NCBI GenBank assembly: GCA_032719365.1
Contig: CM064866.1
Location: 70,691,028-70,755,027, forward strand
Reading direction: 5' to 3'
Origin: Prinsepia uniflora
Lineage: Eukaryota; Streptophyta; Magnoliopsida; Rosales; Rosaceae
DNA length: 64,000 nucleotides
Shown here: positions 32,731 to 46,504 of the stretch, piece by piece
How positions within the stretch are numbered: the stretch's first letter is position 1
Layout: each line of letters starts with the position of its first letter
The notes under the pieces: model-generated
What the model was told of the DNA's origin: nothing
The model's input: only the letters and a program-made list of their open reading frames with translations
Databases searched by the model: none
Translations under genes and position numbers: made by a program

Positions 32731-35696
32731 ACCGTCATGAACCAGAATGACCTTTCTAGAGTTCATGCCGGTTCCCATAAACCGTCATGAACTTGGAAAT
32801 CCATTTAAGGCTCCCGGACCTGAAATCAAAACCGTAAAGTAACCTGAGTCTCGTGCCCGAACATAGGACATCAGCTGGGCACGGTGCCCGAAATATGAGG
32901 TCATATGCCCGAGACAAAACCAAATGGGTCTCATACCCGAGTTTATCCTTTTAAAATCCAAATCCAGTTCATTTAAACTAATAAAGAAATACAGACCCGT
33001 ATAAGCACCGTATAAGGTCGAAACCTCGAAATACGTGCTTATACGTAACCACACACAAATGCACCCATGGCATCATCAAACATATAATAAAACATATAAT
33101 AAACATTTATGCATGCACCAATTTAGAAAACAAGGTCCACTCACAGACCGTCCGAGCTGCCGCCTCGATTTGCGTGCCATAGGCTCTCCCGAGCCGATCG
33201 CTATCACCGGGACTCCCAAACCTGTCCAAATTTTAATAGAAGGTTAATAACTACTTAATTAACCTCCCATTAAAGCCCCGTAATTTTTCCAAACTTTTAA
33301 CTATTTTTAAACCGACCCTAAACCTTCCGACACCCCGAAAACTATCGAAGTGATGTCCGATTGATGCGAGACTAGTCCCAAAATCTTCGTTACATCGAAT
33401 AGAAGATTTCCCATGTTGAACACTTTCCCAAATTATGGGCCACGCGCCCCTAGAAGGTCCATATCACTATTCATCGTCATCAACCTCAGAAACCGGTTTT
33501 TTTTCTGGTTTTCCGGTCCGGTTACTGTGCTGAACCGGCGTGACCAGTTCAGTGCTCTCCCGTCTTCATTTTTGGTCCGTTTTCTCCCATTTTAATTCCT
33601 AAATTCCTATTTCTTCATTTCCTATCTAACCCAATCAATTAAACCCCCTAAAACCAATTGAAACCCATGGTTACATTTTGAACCATACGGTTCAAAGTTT
33701 CCAAAATGAAGCCATGGCTTCACAGCCGTCCCTAGCCTCCTAAAACCTTCCTAATAATTTCCTAACAACCTATTTGATTTATTAAAACCATTAAAACTGA
33801 CCCAAAACATCAAAAATGGAAAATAGGTCAAAACGGGCTTACCGTGAACCTCACGGGTTCGTGGCTCCACCGCCCACGGCGGTGCTTTCCTGGGCCGGCC
33901 ACTACATCCTCCTGTCTCCCTGGTCCTCTGCCTGGTCATGAGTGATGGTTGGATGGGTTTTGGTTTGCACGGATGGGAGGAAAAGGGTGAGATCGGGTTG
34001 TGTTGGGTGTGTGTTTGAAATGGAGAAGAAATGCACGGTGCATGAAGGAAATGGGATAGCCTATGGATGGGTGACACTTGTCACTCATCTATAGGGCATG
34101 AATTAAATATCTGGGCCCACTAGAGTCCAAAAGTGAACTCGTCTCGTAATTCGTGCAATAGTGCACTTGAACTTCCGTGAACCGTAACTTCGCCGTCGAA
34201 CCTCCGAATTCGACGTGCCGCCTATCTATGGATTCTTATCGTCCTTATCTACGTAATAGTCCTCAGCCCTCGGCCATCGGATATGACAGGACCCGTCCCA
34301 ATGGGACTTCGATCACCGTGCCCGGTCCTGCTCCCGTCTAACAAGTCCACTGAAGTCCCGAAACTACCCTTCAGTACCTGTCAGACCAGGGATAACGGCA
34401 CTGAGTTCCGCTCATGCCTCTGCCTCGTGATCAGCCCGAACGTCGTACCACGGCCTGGAGGGTCATCAAAACAGAAAAAGGTGTGAGTGGACAAAAAAAA
34501 GATCATTTAAAATACGTTTGAAACACATCGGTTACCCTCCAATTTATCAAACCATGCATGCAGAGGGAAAACATATGAATGACAATCACCGGTTTTCCAG
34601 CCAAACCACATAACAAGTCAAATCCCGGCTCTCAGGCCAAACACACGAAAACATAGTCACCTGGCCACACAGACCAGAACTCGTACTCAAATACCAGTAC
34701 GTAATCACAATCAACACCAAACAATACTATGCACAAGGTCACAATCAATTACTCAATCAATCAATCAATCAATCCGCACTATTCACAAGTGCACAACCAT
34801 CACTCTGTCAGACCGGCACTACGCGTAGGCCAACCTCGGGAACTGCACTCTCGCAACATCCGAGTCATAACCTCGGGAACTGCACTCACGCAACATCCGA
34901 GTCATGTCCGTCATGTCTGGGAACTGCACACGCATCCTCTAGACATCTCATACCCGGGAATTGCACTCTCGCAACATCCGAGTCACGTCTGGGCACTGCA
35001 CTCGCATCATCCAGCATGATCCAGTATCCAGTATCCACAACCACAAACACAATCCATATCACAACACACATCAATCATATCCATGACCTCAAATCAAGTC
35101 ATAAGCATTCCCAACAGAGTTTTAAGCTCAAATACCAATTATACGTAAATCCGTGAAATCACAATGAAACCATTAAAATCATCCAGAAACCATCATTGAC
35201 TCACCCAATAAGTCAAAACATCCTTTTAAAACCTTTTTGACTCCGGGCCTAGCCCAAAATATCATTTGCACATTTCCTCGAAAAACGTGCCCGAAAGACC
35301 GATTAAAATATTCATTAAATCACACATAATCATGCCACATCATCAGGACAACATTGCAAGTCAATTTATGCAATCAATCATGTAAAAACATTTAACTATG
35401 CATGCATCATGGTTTATAAAACAAACGTCCACTCACACACCGTCCAACCCGCTCGCTTTCCGAGCTGCACGCGTTTCCGTAATTTCCGACACTTGCCAGG
35501 AATCTCGAAGCCTGTCCAAAATCATTATGTAAGGTTACTAACAAGTCAAATTACATCATATCAATTCCCCATAATTTTCCGGGATTTAAATATTATTTTA
35601 AAATATAACATAAACCGTCGGACCCGCGAAACATTATCGAGACGGTGTCCGATCGACTCGTAACCAAAACCAAAAATGTTCGTTACATTAAATAGG

Positions 35697-35701
35697 ACAA
35701 G
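35697..35701. repeat. Target-site duplication of the Cassandra element (ACAAG)
   Basis: ACAAG directly precedes TGTAAGACC. The same five bases follow the second LTR at 36435-36439. Confidence 0.95.
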
Positions 35702-35828
35702 TGTAAGACCCGTGTCCTAGAGGGAACGGTGAACAATCTCATATTCCTGCGAGGGGAAATGGTCTGGGAAGGGAATGGTGGTGTGCCTTAAAGGTGTAGG
35801 CACCCACCTATCTAGCATGAGGCCTTTT

Positions 35829-35935
35829 GGGAGCTCAGTGGCTTTGGGGGGGATTGGAACCCCAAAGTTAAGCGAGTTGAGACTGGTGCAATTCCATGAT
35901 GGGTGACCCCCTGGGAAGTTGCACTGTGAGCTCCC
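35829..35935 (+). ncRNA. 5S rRNA-like segment in Cassandra LTR 1
   Basis: The RNA polymerase III internal control region of 5S rRNA is recognisable: box A-like AGTTAAGCG at 35866, then GATGGGTGACC at 35898 followed by CCTGGGAAGTT. The ends GGGAGCTCA (35829) and TGAGCTCCC (35927) pair perfectly, as helix I of 5S rRNA does, although the bases differ from real 5S. In Cassandra elements this segment is known to be transcribed on its own. Transcription here is not shown. Confidence 0.8.
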
Positions 35936-36230
35936 GAAAACAAAACCGTGAGGGCAAGGGCAAGGAGGCCCAAAGCGGACAATATCGTGCTAGATGAGTC
36001 GGGTCCTGACCGAGGAGGGTCGGGTCCTGACAATTTGGTATCAGAGCCAGACCCCGACCGGGAAGTGTGCCAGCGAGGACGCTGGGCCCTAAGGGGGGTG
36101 GATTGTAAGACCCGTGTCCTAGAGGGAACGGTGAACAATCTCATATTCATGCGAGGGGAAATGGTCTGGGAAGGGAATGGTAGTGTGCCTTAAAGGTGTA
36201 GGCACCCACCTATCTAGCATGAGGCCTTTT

Positions 36231-36337
36231 GGGAGCTCAGTGGCTTTGGGGGGGATTGGAATCCCAAAGTTAAGCGAGTTGAGGCTGGTGCAATTCCATG
36301 ATGGGTGACCCCCTAGGAAGTTGCACTGTGAGCTCCC
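36231..36337 (+). ncRNA. 5S rRNA-like segment in Cassandra LTR 2
   Basis: Second copy of the 5S-like box, with changes such as GGGTGACCCCCTAGGAAG for CTGGGAAG in the control region and GAATCCC for GAACCCC. The terminal GGGAGCTCA/TGAGCTCCC pairing is kept. Confidence 0.75.
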
Positions 36338-38319
36338 GAAAACAAAACCGTGAGGGCAAGGGCAAGGAGGCTCAAAGCGGACAATATCGTGCTAGATGAG
36401 TCGGGTCTTGACCGAGGAGGGTCGGGTCCTGACAACAAGTTTCATGTTGACCTCATCTCGAAAAGCCAGCTCATGCGCCCTCACGCGCCGTGCTACAATA
36501 ACCATGAACAGTCCCCCTTCTCTACCCGTTTACCTGGTAAACGGATTCTACGACCCACGTGCTAACCCGACTCCATTCCCATTAATTTGACATCAATTTT
36601 ACTGTTTCTTTCACTAATGTTCCGATATTCAATCCTAATTAAGGATCTCTAAGGTCAATTCCATGAACATAAGTCTCAAAGTCGTCGACTCCAAGTGCAA
36701 ACCCGACGGGTCTGAAATCAGGTTCCTACCCCAGTTCACGTTATATCATCAAATTGATCATACAGGGAGCATTCTCTATTCATTTTAAGTATAATTTCAA
36801 AACCAATTTGAAGCTTCCTTACCTTCAAGTGATCGAACTCAAGCTCCCACTTTCAACGAAGTCGCAGGTTCTGTTCTTCATCAATTCACAATCAATTGGC
36901 TTCCCAATTGATTTGGTTCGAGTCGTCCAGCTCCCAGGAAGCTAAAGATCACGTCAATTTCAATCGAAACCGTCTAGAACATCAAATTCGATATTAAGTG
37001 TTTAAGGACTGTTTTTCGGGTTTCTCAGTAGGGTTTTAGGTCCAATTCCTTTCAATTTTCACTCAGTTGTTCACGTAATTCCTCCCTTTTTGTTCTCTAT
37101 TCAATCTCAATTCGAAAATGGAATCATGATCAATTAATTTGGACGAATTTAAATACACAAGGTGGGCGGTTTTGTTTGTTGTTCTCTGTTCTTTGTTTTT
37201 ACTAACTATATGCTAATTATTCAAACATTAATCCATTCAAATTCATTTCATTAATCAAGTGCCACTAACCCACATGTAATTGTGACAGATGTCACTCCCC
37301 AAATCAGATTAGTCACCCTTATACTGACTCATCACAATTATCCCAGCTGCAGAAAATTACCATTTTACCCCTACTTGGAAAAATTACCAAAATGCCCCTC
37401 ATGGTTCTAGACCCATAACTTTCTCGTTCGGACTCCGATTGACGCATGCCGCCTGTCTACCGATTCAGCGTCCCGAGACCTATCCAACGGTCTTCCCGGA
37501 AAGTCCAAACAATGTTCCGATCAAAAAGTCAACTTTCAACCCTTGTGACCAATTTACCAAATTACCCTCCAACTTCCGCACATCATAACTTTTTCCTCGA
37601 ATGTCGGAATCGGGCGTGCCACCTATCTATGAACTCGTGACGTCCTGAACTATGTCACAGTCATCGGTCAAAGTCCGTTTGACTGCTCGAATAAAAAGTC
37701 AACCGTTCGCCCAATTCCAGGGGCAAAATCGTCCTTTTCCTCAAATTTTCCAAGTTTTCGTTTTTCGCATTTTCGGGGCGTTACAGGACATCCCGGTCAA
37801 AAAGTCAACATTTGACCCCCCATTTAACCATAATTACCAAAATGCCCCTAAACTTCCGAACGTCATAACTTCCTCCTCGATCGTCGGAATTGAACGTGCC
37901 ACCTGTCTATAAACTCGTGACGTCACGAACTACGTCACCGTCATCGGTCAAAGTCTATTTTACTGCCCGAATGAAAAGTCAACGTTTTGCCACGACTAAG
38001 AGCAAAACGGTCATTTCGCATCGTTCGTTCGATTTCGCCCAACTAATCACGGATTAACCTCATTAATCGTGATTAGTCACTAATCTAATCTAGGAATTTG
38101 GGACGGGTCGTTACACAACACTTATTTTGGTTGTCTAATTGTGTTGGTATATGATGTTCTCACATCTACTACTATGTATTTCTATGTATCCAAAAACCCA
38201 TCTGTATAAGAATTATATCTAGATATCTTTATCATGTAGCTATAAACACTCATATTAGTTATATATACATATGTTACTTTATGATGAACCAAACAAGGAT
38301 CAACCTCAAATTTCCTATT

Positions 38320-38349
38320 CCCGCGGCATCGCGCGGGACCATTTACTAG
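38320..38349 (+). mobile_element. Helitron 3' terminus
   Basis: A perfect 6-bp hairpin CCCGCG-GCATCG-CGCGGG (38320-38337) is followed by ACCATTTA and CTAG (38346-38349), then T. This is the canonical Helitron 3' end. The plus-strand RPA1-like fragment at 22772-24627 would fall in this element if LTR A inserted into it at 24640-38115. The 5' end is not identified. Confidence 0.75.
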
Positions 38350-40214
38350 TCACTACTAAAGGCTAAGCAGCCGAATTCACTGTTCATACATAGTATTTTC
38401 GTCCAAAACTTTGTTCATGCAGTGTTTTCCCGCTTCTACCCCTATTTTTTTTTTTTTTTATCTTTTTCTTCATTGTCAATAGAGAAATATCTATTATACC
38501 CCTCAAATAACTAATCTTCTCCTCCATGCTTCGGCGATCGTCTTCCTCTTTTTTTTTCGATTTGCATCGATGTTCATCTCCTCTCACGATGTAGGGCACC
38601 ATTTCTGCATCCAATCGCGATGCAGCATACATTGCGTTTTCTTTCACGCTGCAGCTCCATCCAATCGCCACTAGACATGCTTCGTTGCAGCTCCTTCTCC
38701 TTTTCTTCAAGTATTCGACACCTCATCGCCATTTCATTTTCTTTTCTCGCCAGATAACCCTAGCTGCTTAACCATCGAATGGGAAGCCTCAACCGAGTTG
38801 AATGTATGTGACACCTCTTACTTCAAACGGTTGGTGCTTCATATCGTCCACATCGGCTCCTTGCGACTTTCCCACTTCTTTTCTCTTCGACACGTCGTTG
38901 CCACCCTCGATCTCTGCGACAAGACCCACCACTGTGCCTTCTATTTATCTTTTCTCTCTGCTTTCTTTCTCTTTCAAATTTACAAGCAATTTCTCTTATC
39001 TGCAATATTTTTTTCGATTTGATATCTGTCTTTTGATTTTTGCAAGTCAGTTCTTTCGACAACCGAAGAAGGATATCATGGGTTTTGGAGATCCTTTGCG
39101 GTAAACACTTTATTGCCTTCTCTTATTGTTTAATTTTCAAAATATGAAATTGTTGTTGATATTGGCGAGCTTCCTCTGTTGTTTGTCAATTACTCCCTTC
39201 TTTTATTTATAATATCTATTTCTGTTTTTTTTGTTTTGCCAATTTAAAATTTTATTTCCCAATTTGATACGCTCATTATTTGTTCATCGGCTTAAGTTGT
39301 TGTTTGCAATTTGGATGATTTAGAGATTTGAATTCTTCGACCTTTATAAATATCTTTCTGCTTTCTCAATAAAGTTGTCAACATTCATCGTCGTGTAATG
39401 GTCGTAGCTACAATTAATTTCCATATCTTCCCGTAATAAAAAGATATCAATACTGCGATGTATGTACCAAATATATTGGACTTCATTGTATGTTGCCGGT
39501 CATTTGATTCATCCATTCATTTGCTTTCATAATTATTTGATTTCTCCATGGTCAATTCTCACGACAAATTTTTAATTGCGTTATGGCTGCAATTTTTTCA
39601 CAGTTGTTGACTACCCTGAACAACTCTGCTTCTTTTGGTTTCACTGGGCTACTTTCCAGATTATGTTTGTATGTACAGTTTGTCAGACAATTTTAATGTC
39701 TTCCGAAGGTTTTTAAGTGAGGTGCATGCTTCACATTCCATTTTCTGATTATCTCTGTATCAAACTTCGTTATTGTTGTAAATTCTATGAATCTCTATTT
39801 CTGTTGGCTGCAACTGAAATTTTTTTATACACGAGGTTTGTTTGGATTTTTTATTTGTGATTTCGGTGTTATTACAGTGGAAATGGCTTATTTTCTCATT
39901 TTACGTAATGTATGCTTGATTTGTTTTGAAATTGTTAAAATGTTCAAATCCAGATGTTTCAGGGCACTAATCATATCATTCTTAGGCTATTAATTCTAAT
40001 ATGTTATTCTTAGTTTGTGTCATGTCCACCTTACAGCTGCTGATTTGGAATTTCGGTCATTATGAGACTTCTCTTTGGTCATGGCATTGTTCTATGAGAA
40101 GCAAATTAAACGCTTTTATATGATGAGGAAGCTGTAAGTTTTAATTTCAATTTCTACTTTCAACTCCCTTTTCCAATTTGTATAATAAAATTCATCAGAG
40201 AAACTTTTGGCAAC

Positions 40215-40530
40215 TACTTCTAGCCCCTGTCAGTCTTTCTCTTATTTATTTACTTTTGTTGGTTTTTTGTTTGGACGATTGTTTGGAGATTTACTTGACT
40301 AGGTGGTGTAATTATTTTTTGGCGTCATAGTTTGTTGAAATTGCTGATTGGAATTTGTAACTACTTAGTCAAGTAGTTATTTACTTCTAGCCCCTGTCAG
40401 TCTTTCTCTTATTTATTTACTTTTGTTGGTTTTTTGTTTGGACGATTGTTTGGAGATTTACTTGACTAGGTGGTGTAATTATTTTTTGGCGTCATAGTTT
40501 GTTGAAATTGTTGATTGGAATTTGTAATTA
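40215..40530. repeat. 167-bp tandem duplication inside the Helitron
   Basis: TACTTCTAGCCCCTGTCAG begins at 40215 and again at 40382. The copies run together for about 145 bp with one obvious change (GAAATTGCTG versus GAAATTGTTG). Confidence 0.92.
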
Positions 40531-41581
40531 ATTGTTAATCTTTGGCTTGCTTGGAATTGTTTGTTTTGATTGCCTTACCGTGTTAATAATTGTGATTTTA
40601 GGTGGTAGTTGGGCTATTAGTTTCATTGGATGTGTTCCTAATGTCAATTTTTGTGTTTCTCAACAAAGAATATGCTATAAAAAATTTGTCCATTTGATTA
40701 CAGGTCAAGGTGTAAATCATGGCAGTCTTCACTCCCAAACGAGAAAGGCAGATTGCATTCTATTGATAAGAAGTTAGTGTGTTTGTATTTGTTTTTTTAT
40801 TTAGTGGAATGTGGTTAGTTGGTTTGATGTTGCCTTTTTTCTCCTGTATTACAGCAATCATGGTGTGAGTGTTTTCTCAAAGGTATGATTGTACTATTGT
40901 GCAATTGCTTTCACTCGCATTTTATGCTGCATCTTCAGTTTTACAGCCACACTAATTTGGTTGGTGAGATATGCTTGGTTCATAGTTAGTTGATGGATGA
41001 TATACAAATATGTGAGCTAAAAATATATTTATATAGATTAGTTTGTAAAAAATCATATTCCTAACGTACTTTCTGTTTACACCTCCTTTTGAACTATATC
41101 GAGCAATTCAGCTCTTTCCCAATTTCTTCTTCTCCACATTTCATTTACACAGTGATTATATTGTTTTTGGCATTGATTTACTAGGTTCTTTGTCCACAGA
41201 ATCTCCAAACCGAAATTAACTCATCCTCGCATATTGTAGTCTCATCTAAGGTATTCTTCCCTGGTGATCTACCTGCCTTTGTAATGTTATTGAATTTTCT
41301 CTGCTCTTAATCCCTGCTCTTACATCATATATATTAGGTTTCTTTTAATTGCCAATTAATAAAAGCTAGCCCGTTCTTATTGAATTTGGCTTTCATCTCT
41401 TTCGTTAATTGCTTGATTTCCATTGTTCTACTTTTCATTACAGTTGATAGTTGGGGAAGTGTGATGTGCATTGTTTTGCTTTGCATTGTTCTGCTTCGCA
41501 TTGTTGTACTTCTTTCTCGCTACAATTAATGGTTTGTTTATGCTCAACAGCGTTTGAAGAATCTAATGCATCCTGAAAATC

Positions 41582-41648
41582 ATGTCGTAATTTTGGTCCG
41601 TAATTGAGATTTCCATGTCGTAATTTTGGTCCGTAATTGAGAATATGT
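41582..41648. repeat. 33-bp tandem duplication
   Basis: CATGTCGTAATTTTGGTCCG plus TAATTGAGA occurs twice back to back. Confidence 0.9.
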
Positions 41649-41930
41649 AGATAATATTTTCACTTCAGTTTGTTTCATCGGCTACATATGGTGGAACTGG
41701 TTGTTTTTGTTTGATCATGAATGTGCATTATTTCGTACGTTATCATTGAGAAGTGAAAATTTTGTATCACCATTTCTGATGCCCAGCAGATTACGTATAT
41801 TGAATTACTTAAGAACTATGGATTTTTGTCACACAATAATTTTCTTATTTCTTTTTATGATAGTCCATTAATATAAATTATCAAAATTTATATCAAACCA
41901 CCGCAGCAACGCGCAGGGCCTTTGTGCTAG

Positions 41931-42796
41931 TTATATCTAAATGGTTATCCTAAAGAGTTCATGTCGAGTTCCATCTATAACCTAAAGCGCTCATGTCGCG
42001 GTCCGGCTTGTAATAATTAAAAGTTCCCGTTGGTGCTAATTGATATCTCCGTTCATATCCTACCATAGCTCATGCGAAAGTTGGGTTTATTATGTCAGGT
42101 CCAGTTTTGTAATAACTGATTTCTTAGATCAGGTCATACAAGGGCTTATATCGAAGTTCAGTCGTGTGTAATTTTATTATACAAGAGCAAATGCCATGAC
42201 ACGAGACCACATGTTGTGCCGATTTCTCAATCCATGGCATACAATAGCGAGGTTCAATTCATCTTACAAGAATTCATGTTGAGGTCCGGTTTATTATACA
42301 ATGGTGAATGTTACATCTGGTTGTATTGTGCATAATTTTATTACGAGCACATGGCATGGCATATGGCTACAGGTTATGTCATATCATCATTCAATTTGTA
42401 ACGACTGATTTCTCAAATCTATTTCATGCTCAGATCCAGTATATAATAACTGCCTTTTCAATTCATATCATGTAGTTTTTTTCTTCTCATCTTTAGGGGA
42501 AAAGTAGGAATTACCAAGACAACCTATAGCAACACTATGATCAAACCAACAAAGAATACGGAGTCCCCGTCTATTCACAAACAGCAGTCATTCATAAGAG
42601 CTACTTCACATAGCATAAATTTACAATCGAATAGAATGGCAAGAAGAAGAATTATACAGGTAATTCAGTTCTTAAGACGTTTATATAAAGAAAAAGACCA
42701 TAATCTTCAGATTTAAGCACCAAATAAATAAAAAAACCACAACAGTAAAGTACACCAGATAAGTTGTGCATTGAACATGGCAAATGAGATTAAAAT
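41931..42796. other. Degenerate repeat stretch and 3' flank of the Rab2 gene
   Basis: Between about 41945 and 42480, loosely repeated phrases of the type CATGTCGAGGTCCGGTTTGTAATAAC and TGATTTCTCAAATC recur every 30-90 bp, like an old satellite. From about 42490 to 42796 the sequence is AT-rich and should hold the 3' UTR of the minus-strand Rab gene. Confidence 0.45.
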
Positions 42797-44976
<2,180 letters not shown>

Positions 44977-46504
44977 TCTTCTCACTTGCTAAGTATTGTT
45001 TGTCAATAAACGAGAAACACAGAAAGGAACTTGAGTGAGAGATCTTTCTCTCCGTCCTCCGAATGATTGCAATAAATCAATACTAATCTGAATCGAAGTC
45101 TAATCCAAACAAAATAGTAGTTTCTTTCTTTGCTTTGCTTTTTTCTTGTGTATATTTATTTATTTATTTGTATATACACAATTGAATTGTATTTGTATAG
45201 GAAGAGGAGGAGGAGGGGATCGAAACCGAAACAAGAGAGGGGAAGGAAAGGGCGGTCAAAGCAAAAGCAAAACTGTTTGCAGCGAAGCAACGCAAGATGC
45301 AATGGGTCTTGTACTCTACTTTCGGCTGGCCGTCCTCGCTGTCATTTCCTCCTTCACCAACATCAACTCCTCAGTCTTTGTTCCTAATTGGGCCTCTCCC
45401 ACCCCTGGCCCATTTTCTGTTTTACCTTGTTTCTTAATCTGTTTTCGAAGCGCCGACCGCTTCTGTAAAGGTTAGCTTTGATTAAAGAAAAAAGTTATTT
45501 TTAGTGTGCTTTTTAAGAATGAAATGCTCTAACAAAAACATAAATAAATAAAACGCGTAAACTATTTTCGATAAAAACGTGTAAAATAAGACGATTAAAC
45601 CTTTGATAAAATTTATTTTAAAAATAATTATTAATATGAAAATCACTCATTATTTATAATTTTTTTTATTATAGAGGAGGATGAATTTTAAAAATTTTCA
45701 ATATAATATGTCATTAGATTTCGAATTTGAAATAAATTATTTACAAATCAATACTAGAATTAATTGAATTAAACTTACTTGACCTCATCATTTATAATTG
45801 AAACCAACTAGCTTTTCATGCAATCTTTTTTAATTTTTTAAAATTAAGAGAAATGAATTAAATTAAAAATAAACAAAAAATATTGTGGGAGGAGGAATAA
45901 CTATCCCACTCCCTTCACATTTCTCTCCACTTCTTCCCCTCCATGTTTAATTTTTTTATTTTTTTCTCTTATTTATTTAATTTTAATTTCTTAATTATTT
46001 TTCTAATCGATATATTACCTTTTTAATCTTTAATTATTTTTATTTAATTTAGAATTATGGGGTATTTTTTGTTACAGGGATTTAGTGAAGTTTTTTTTTA
46101 TCCTCATGACTTTATAATAATAGACAGAAATGTCATTACTTTGTGTTTAAAGAAATGTCATTACTTTGTATATAAAGAAATGCCATTATTTTTTTGTCAA
46201 AAAATATGTCATTAACTTGTGTTTATTTTTTATTTTTTAATACGTCCAACTATCTATCTCAAATTTTAGAAAGTAATTGAAATAATTAATACGGTAGTGG
46301 GTGGTTTCCATGTACTCTCTAGTTATACAGATGCTCCTGCCATGTAAATACAACTCAAGGTCCAGGCTCCAGCAATATAAGTAAAAAGACATTATCTGAA
46401 ATTCCTAAACTTCAATTGTGCCTAAATGTAAACGTTGTTAGACTGAGAGTGCGAGATGATGCTTGTTGGGTGAAGTGAAGAAGGGGCAGGGGCGGCCTCA
46501 GTAG
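44977..46504. promoter_or_regulatory. Rab2 promoter/5' UTR side and spacer to the next gene
   Basis: Upstream of the Rab2 ATG lies sequence with TTTATTTATTTATTT and purine-rich GAGGAGGAGGAGG stretches (45150-45260). The ORFs at 45130-45475 are not recognisable. From 45480 to 46450 it is very AT-rich and empty, with three loose repeats of AAATGTCATTACTTTGT at 46130-46225. The end near 46450-46504 should be the 3' UTR of the raffinose-synthase-family gene. Confidence 0.45.

Larger units (their letters stand above)
35702..36434 (+). mobile_element. Cassandra-type TRIM retrotransposon, complete (733 bp)
   Basis: Two 331-bp LTRs (35702-36032, 36104-36434) with TGTAAGACC...CCTGACA ends flank a 71-bp interior. 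The interior consists of little more than a primer-binding site (TGGTATCAGAGCC, initiator-Met tRNA type) and a polypurine tract (AAGGGGGGTGGAT). The TSD is ACAAG on both sides. Each LTR carries a 5S rRNA-like segment, the hallmark of Cassandra. There is no coding capacity, so movement depends on enzymes from other elements. The LTRs differ at about seven positions (about 2%). Confidence 0.95.
34285..37786 (-). mobile_element. Solo gypsy-type LTR B, interrupted by a Cassandra TRIM
   Basis: On the plus strand it runs from TGACAGGACCCGTCCC to CGGGGCGTTACA, so in sense it opens TGTAACGCCCCG and closes with CA. Without the Cassandra element and one TSD copy it is about 2.76 kb, close to the 2.81 kb LTR at 1590-4396. 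The flanks GGATA and GGACA look like a TSD with one change. No internal retrotransposon sequence is present, so it is a solo LTR produced by LTR-LTR recombination. Several CCGGGAACTGCACTC(T/A)CGCAACATCC-like units repeat at 34850-35000. Confidence 0.8.
24640..38115 (-). mobile_element. Gypsy-type LTR A, split by two later insertions
   Basis: This is a minus-strand LTR related to the one at 1590-4396, now in three pieces: about 24640-25249, 32736-34284 and 37787-38115. Its sense start is TGTAACGACCCG at 38115. The first break holds the gag-only element with TSD ACCGT. The second holds solo LTR B with near-identical flanks GGATA and GGACA. The pieces sum to about 2.5 kb against 2.8 kb for the intact relative, and the sense 3' terminus is not recognisable at the left end. 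No pol sequence is attached, so it behaves as a solo or truncated LTR. Confidence 0.75.
38350..41930 (+). mobile_element. Probable non-autonomous Helitron (3,581 bp)
   Basis: It starts with TC (TCACTACTAAAGG) exactly at the T after the preceding CTAG. It ends with an imperfect GC hairpin (ACCACCGCAGC...GCGCAGGG, about 41898-41917), a short spacer and CTAG at 41927-41930 followed by T. It contains no Rep/helicase ORF and no clear gene, only AT-rich filler and two internal direct duplications. The 5' end rests on the TC dinucleotide and its position, so it is less certain than the 3' end. Confidence 0.6.

Noticed and set aside
35829..35935. Genuine host 5S rRNA gene
   Set aside because: It sits inside LTRs of a TRIM with TSD and primer site, and outer bases differ from cellular 5S, so it is the Cassandra copy.
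38384..38710. 108-codon Lys/Arg-rich minus-strand ORF in the Helitron
   Set aside because: Translation of a poly-T/TTC-rich tract with no recognisable domain.
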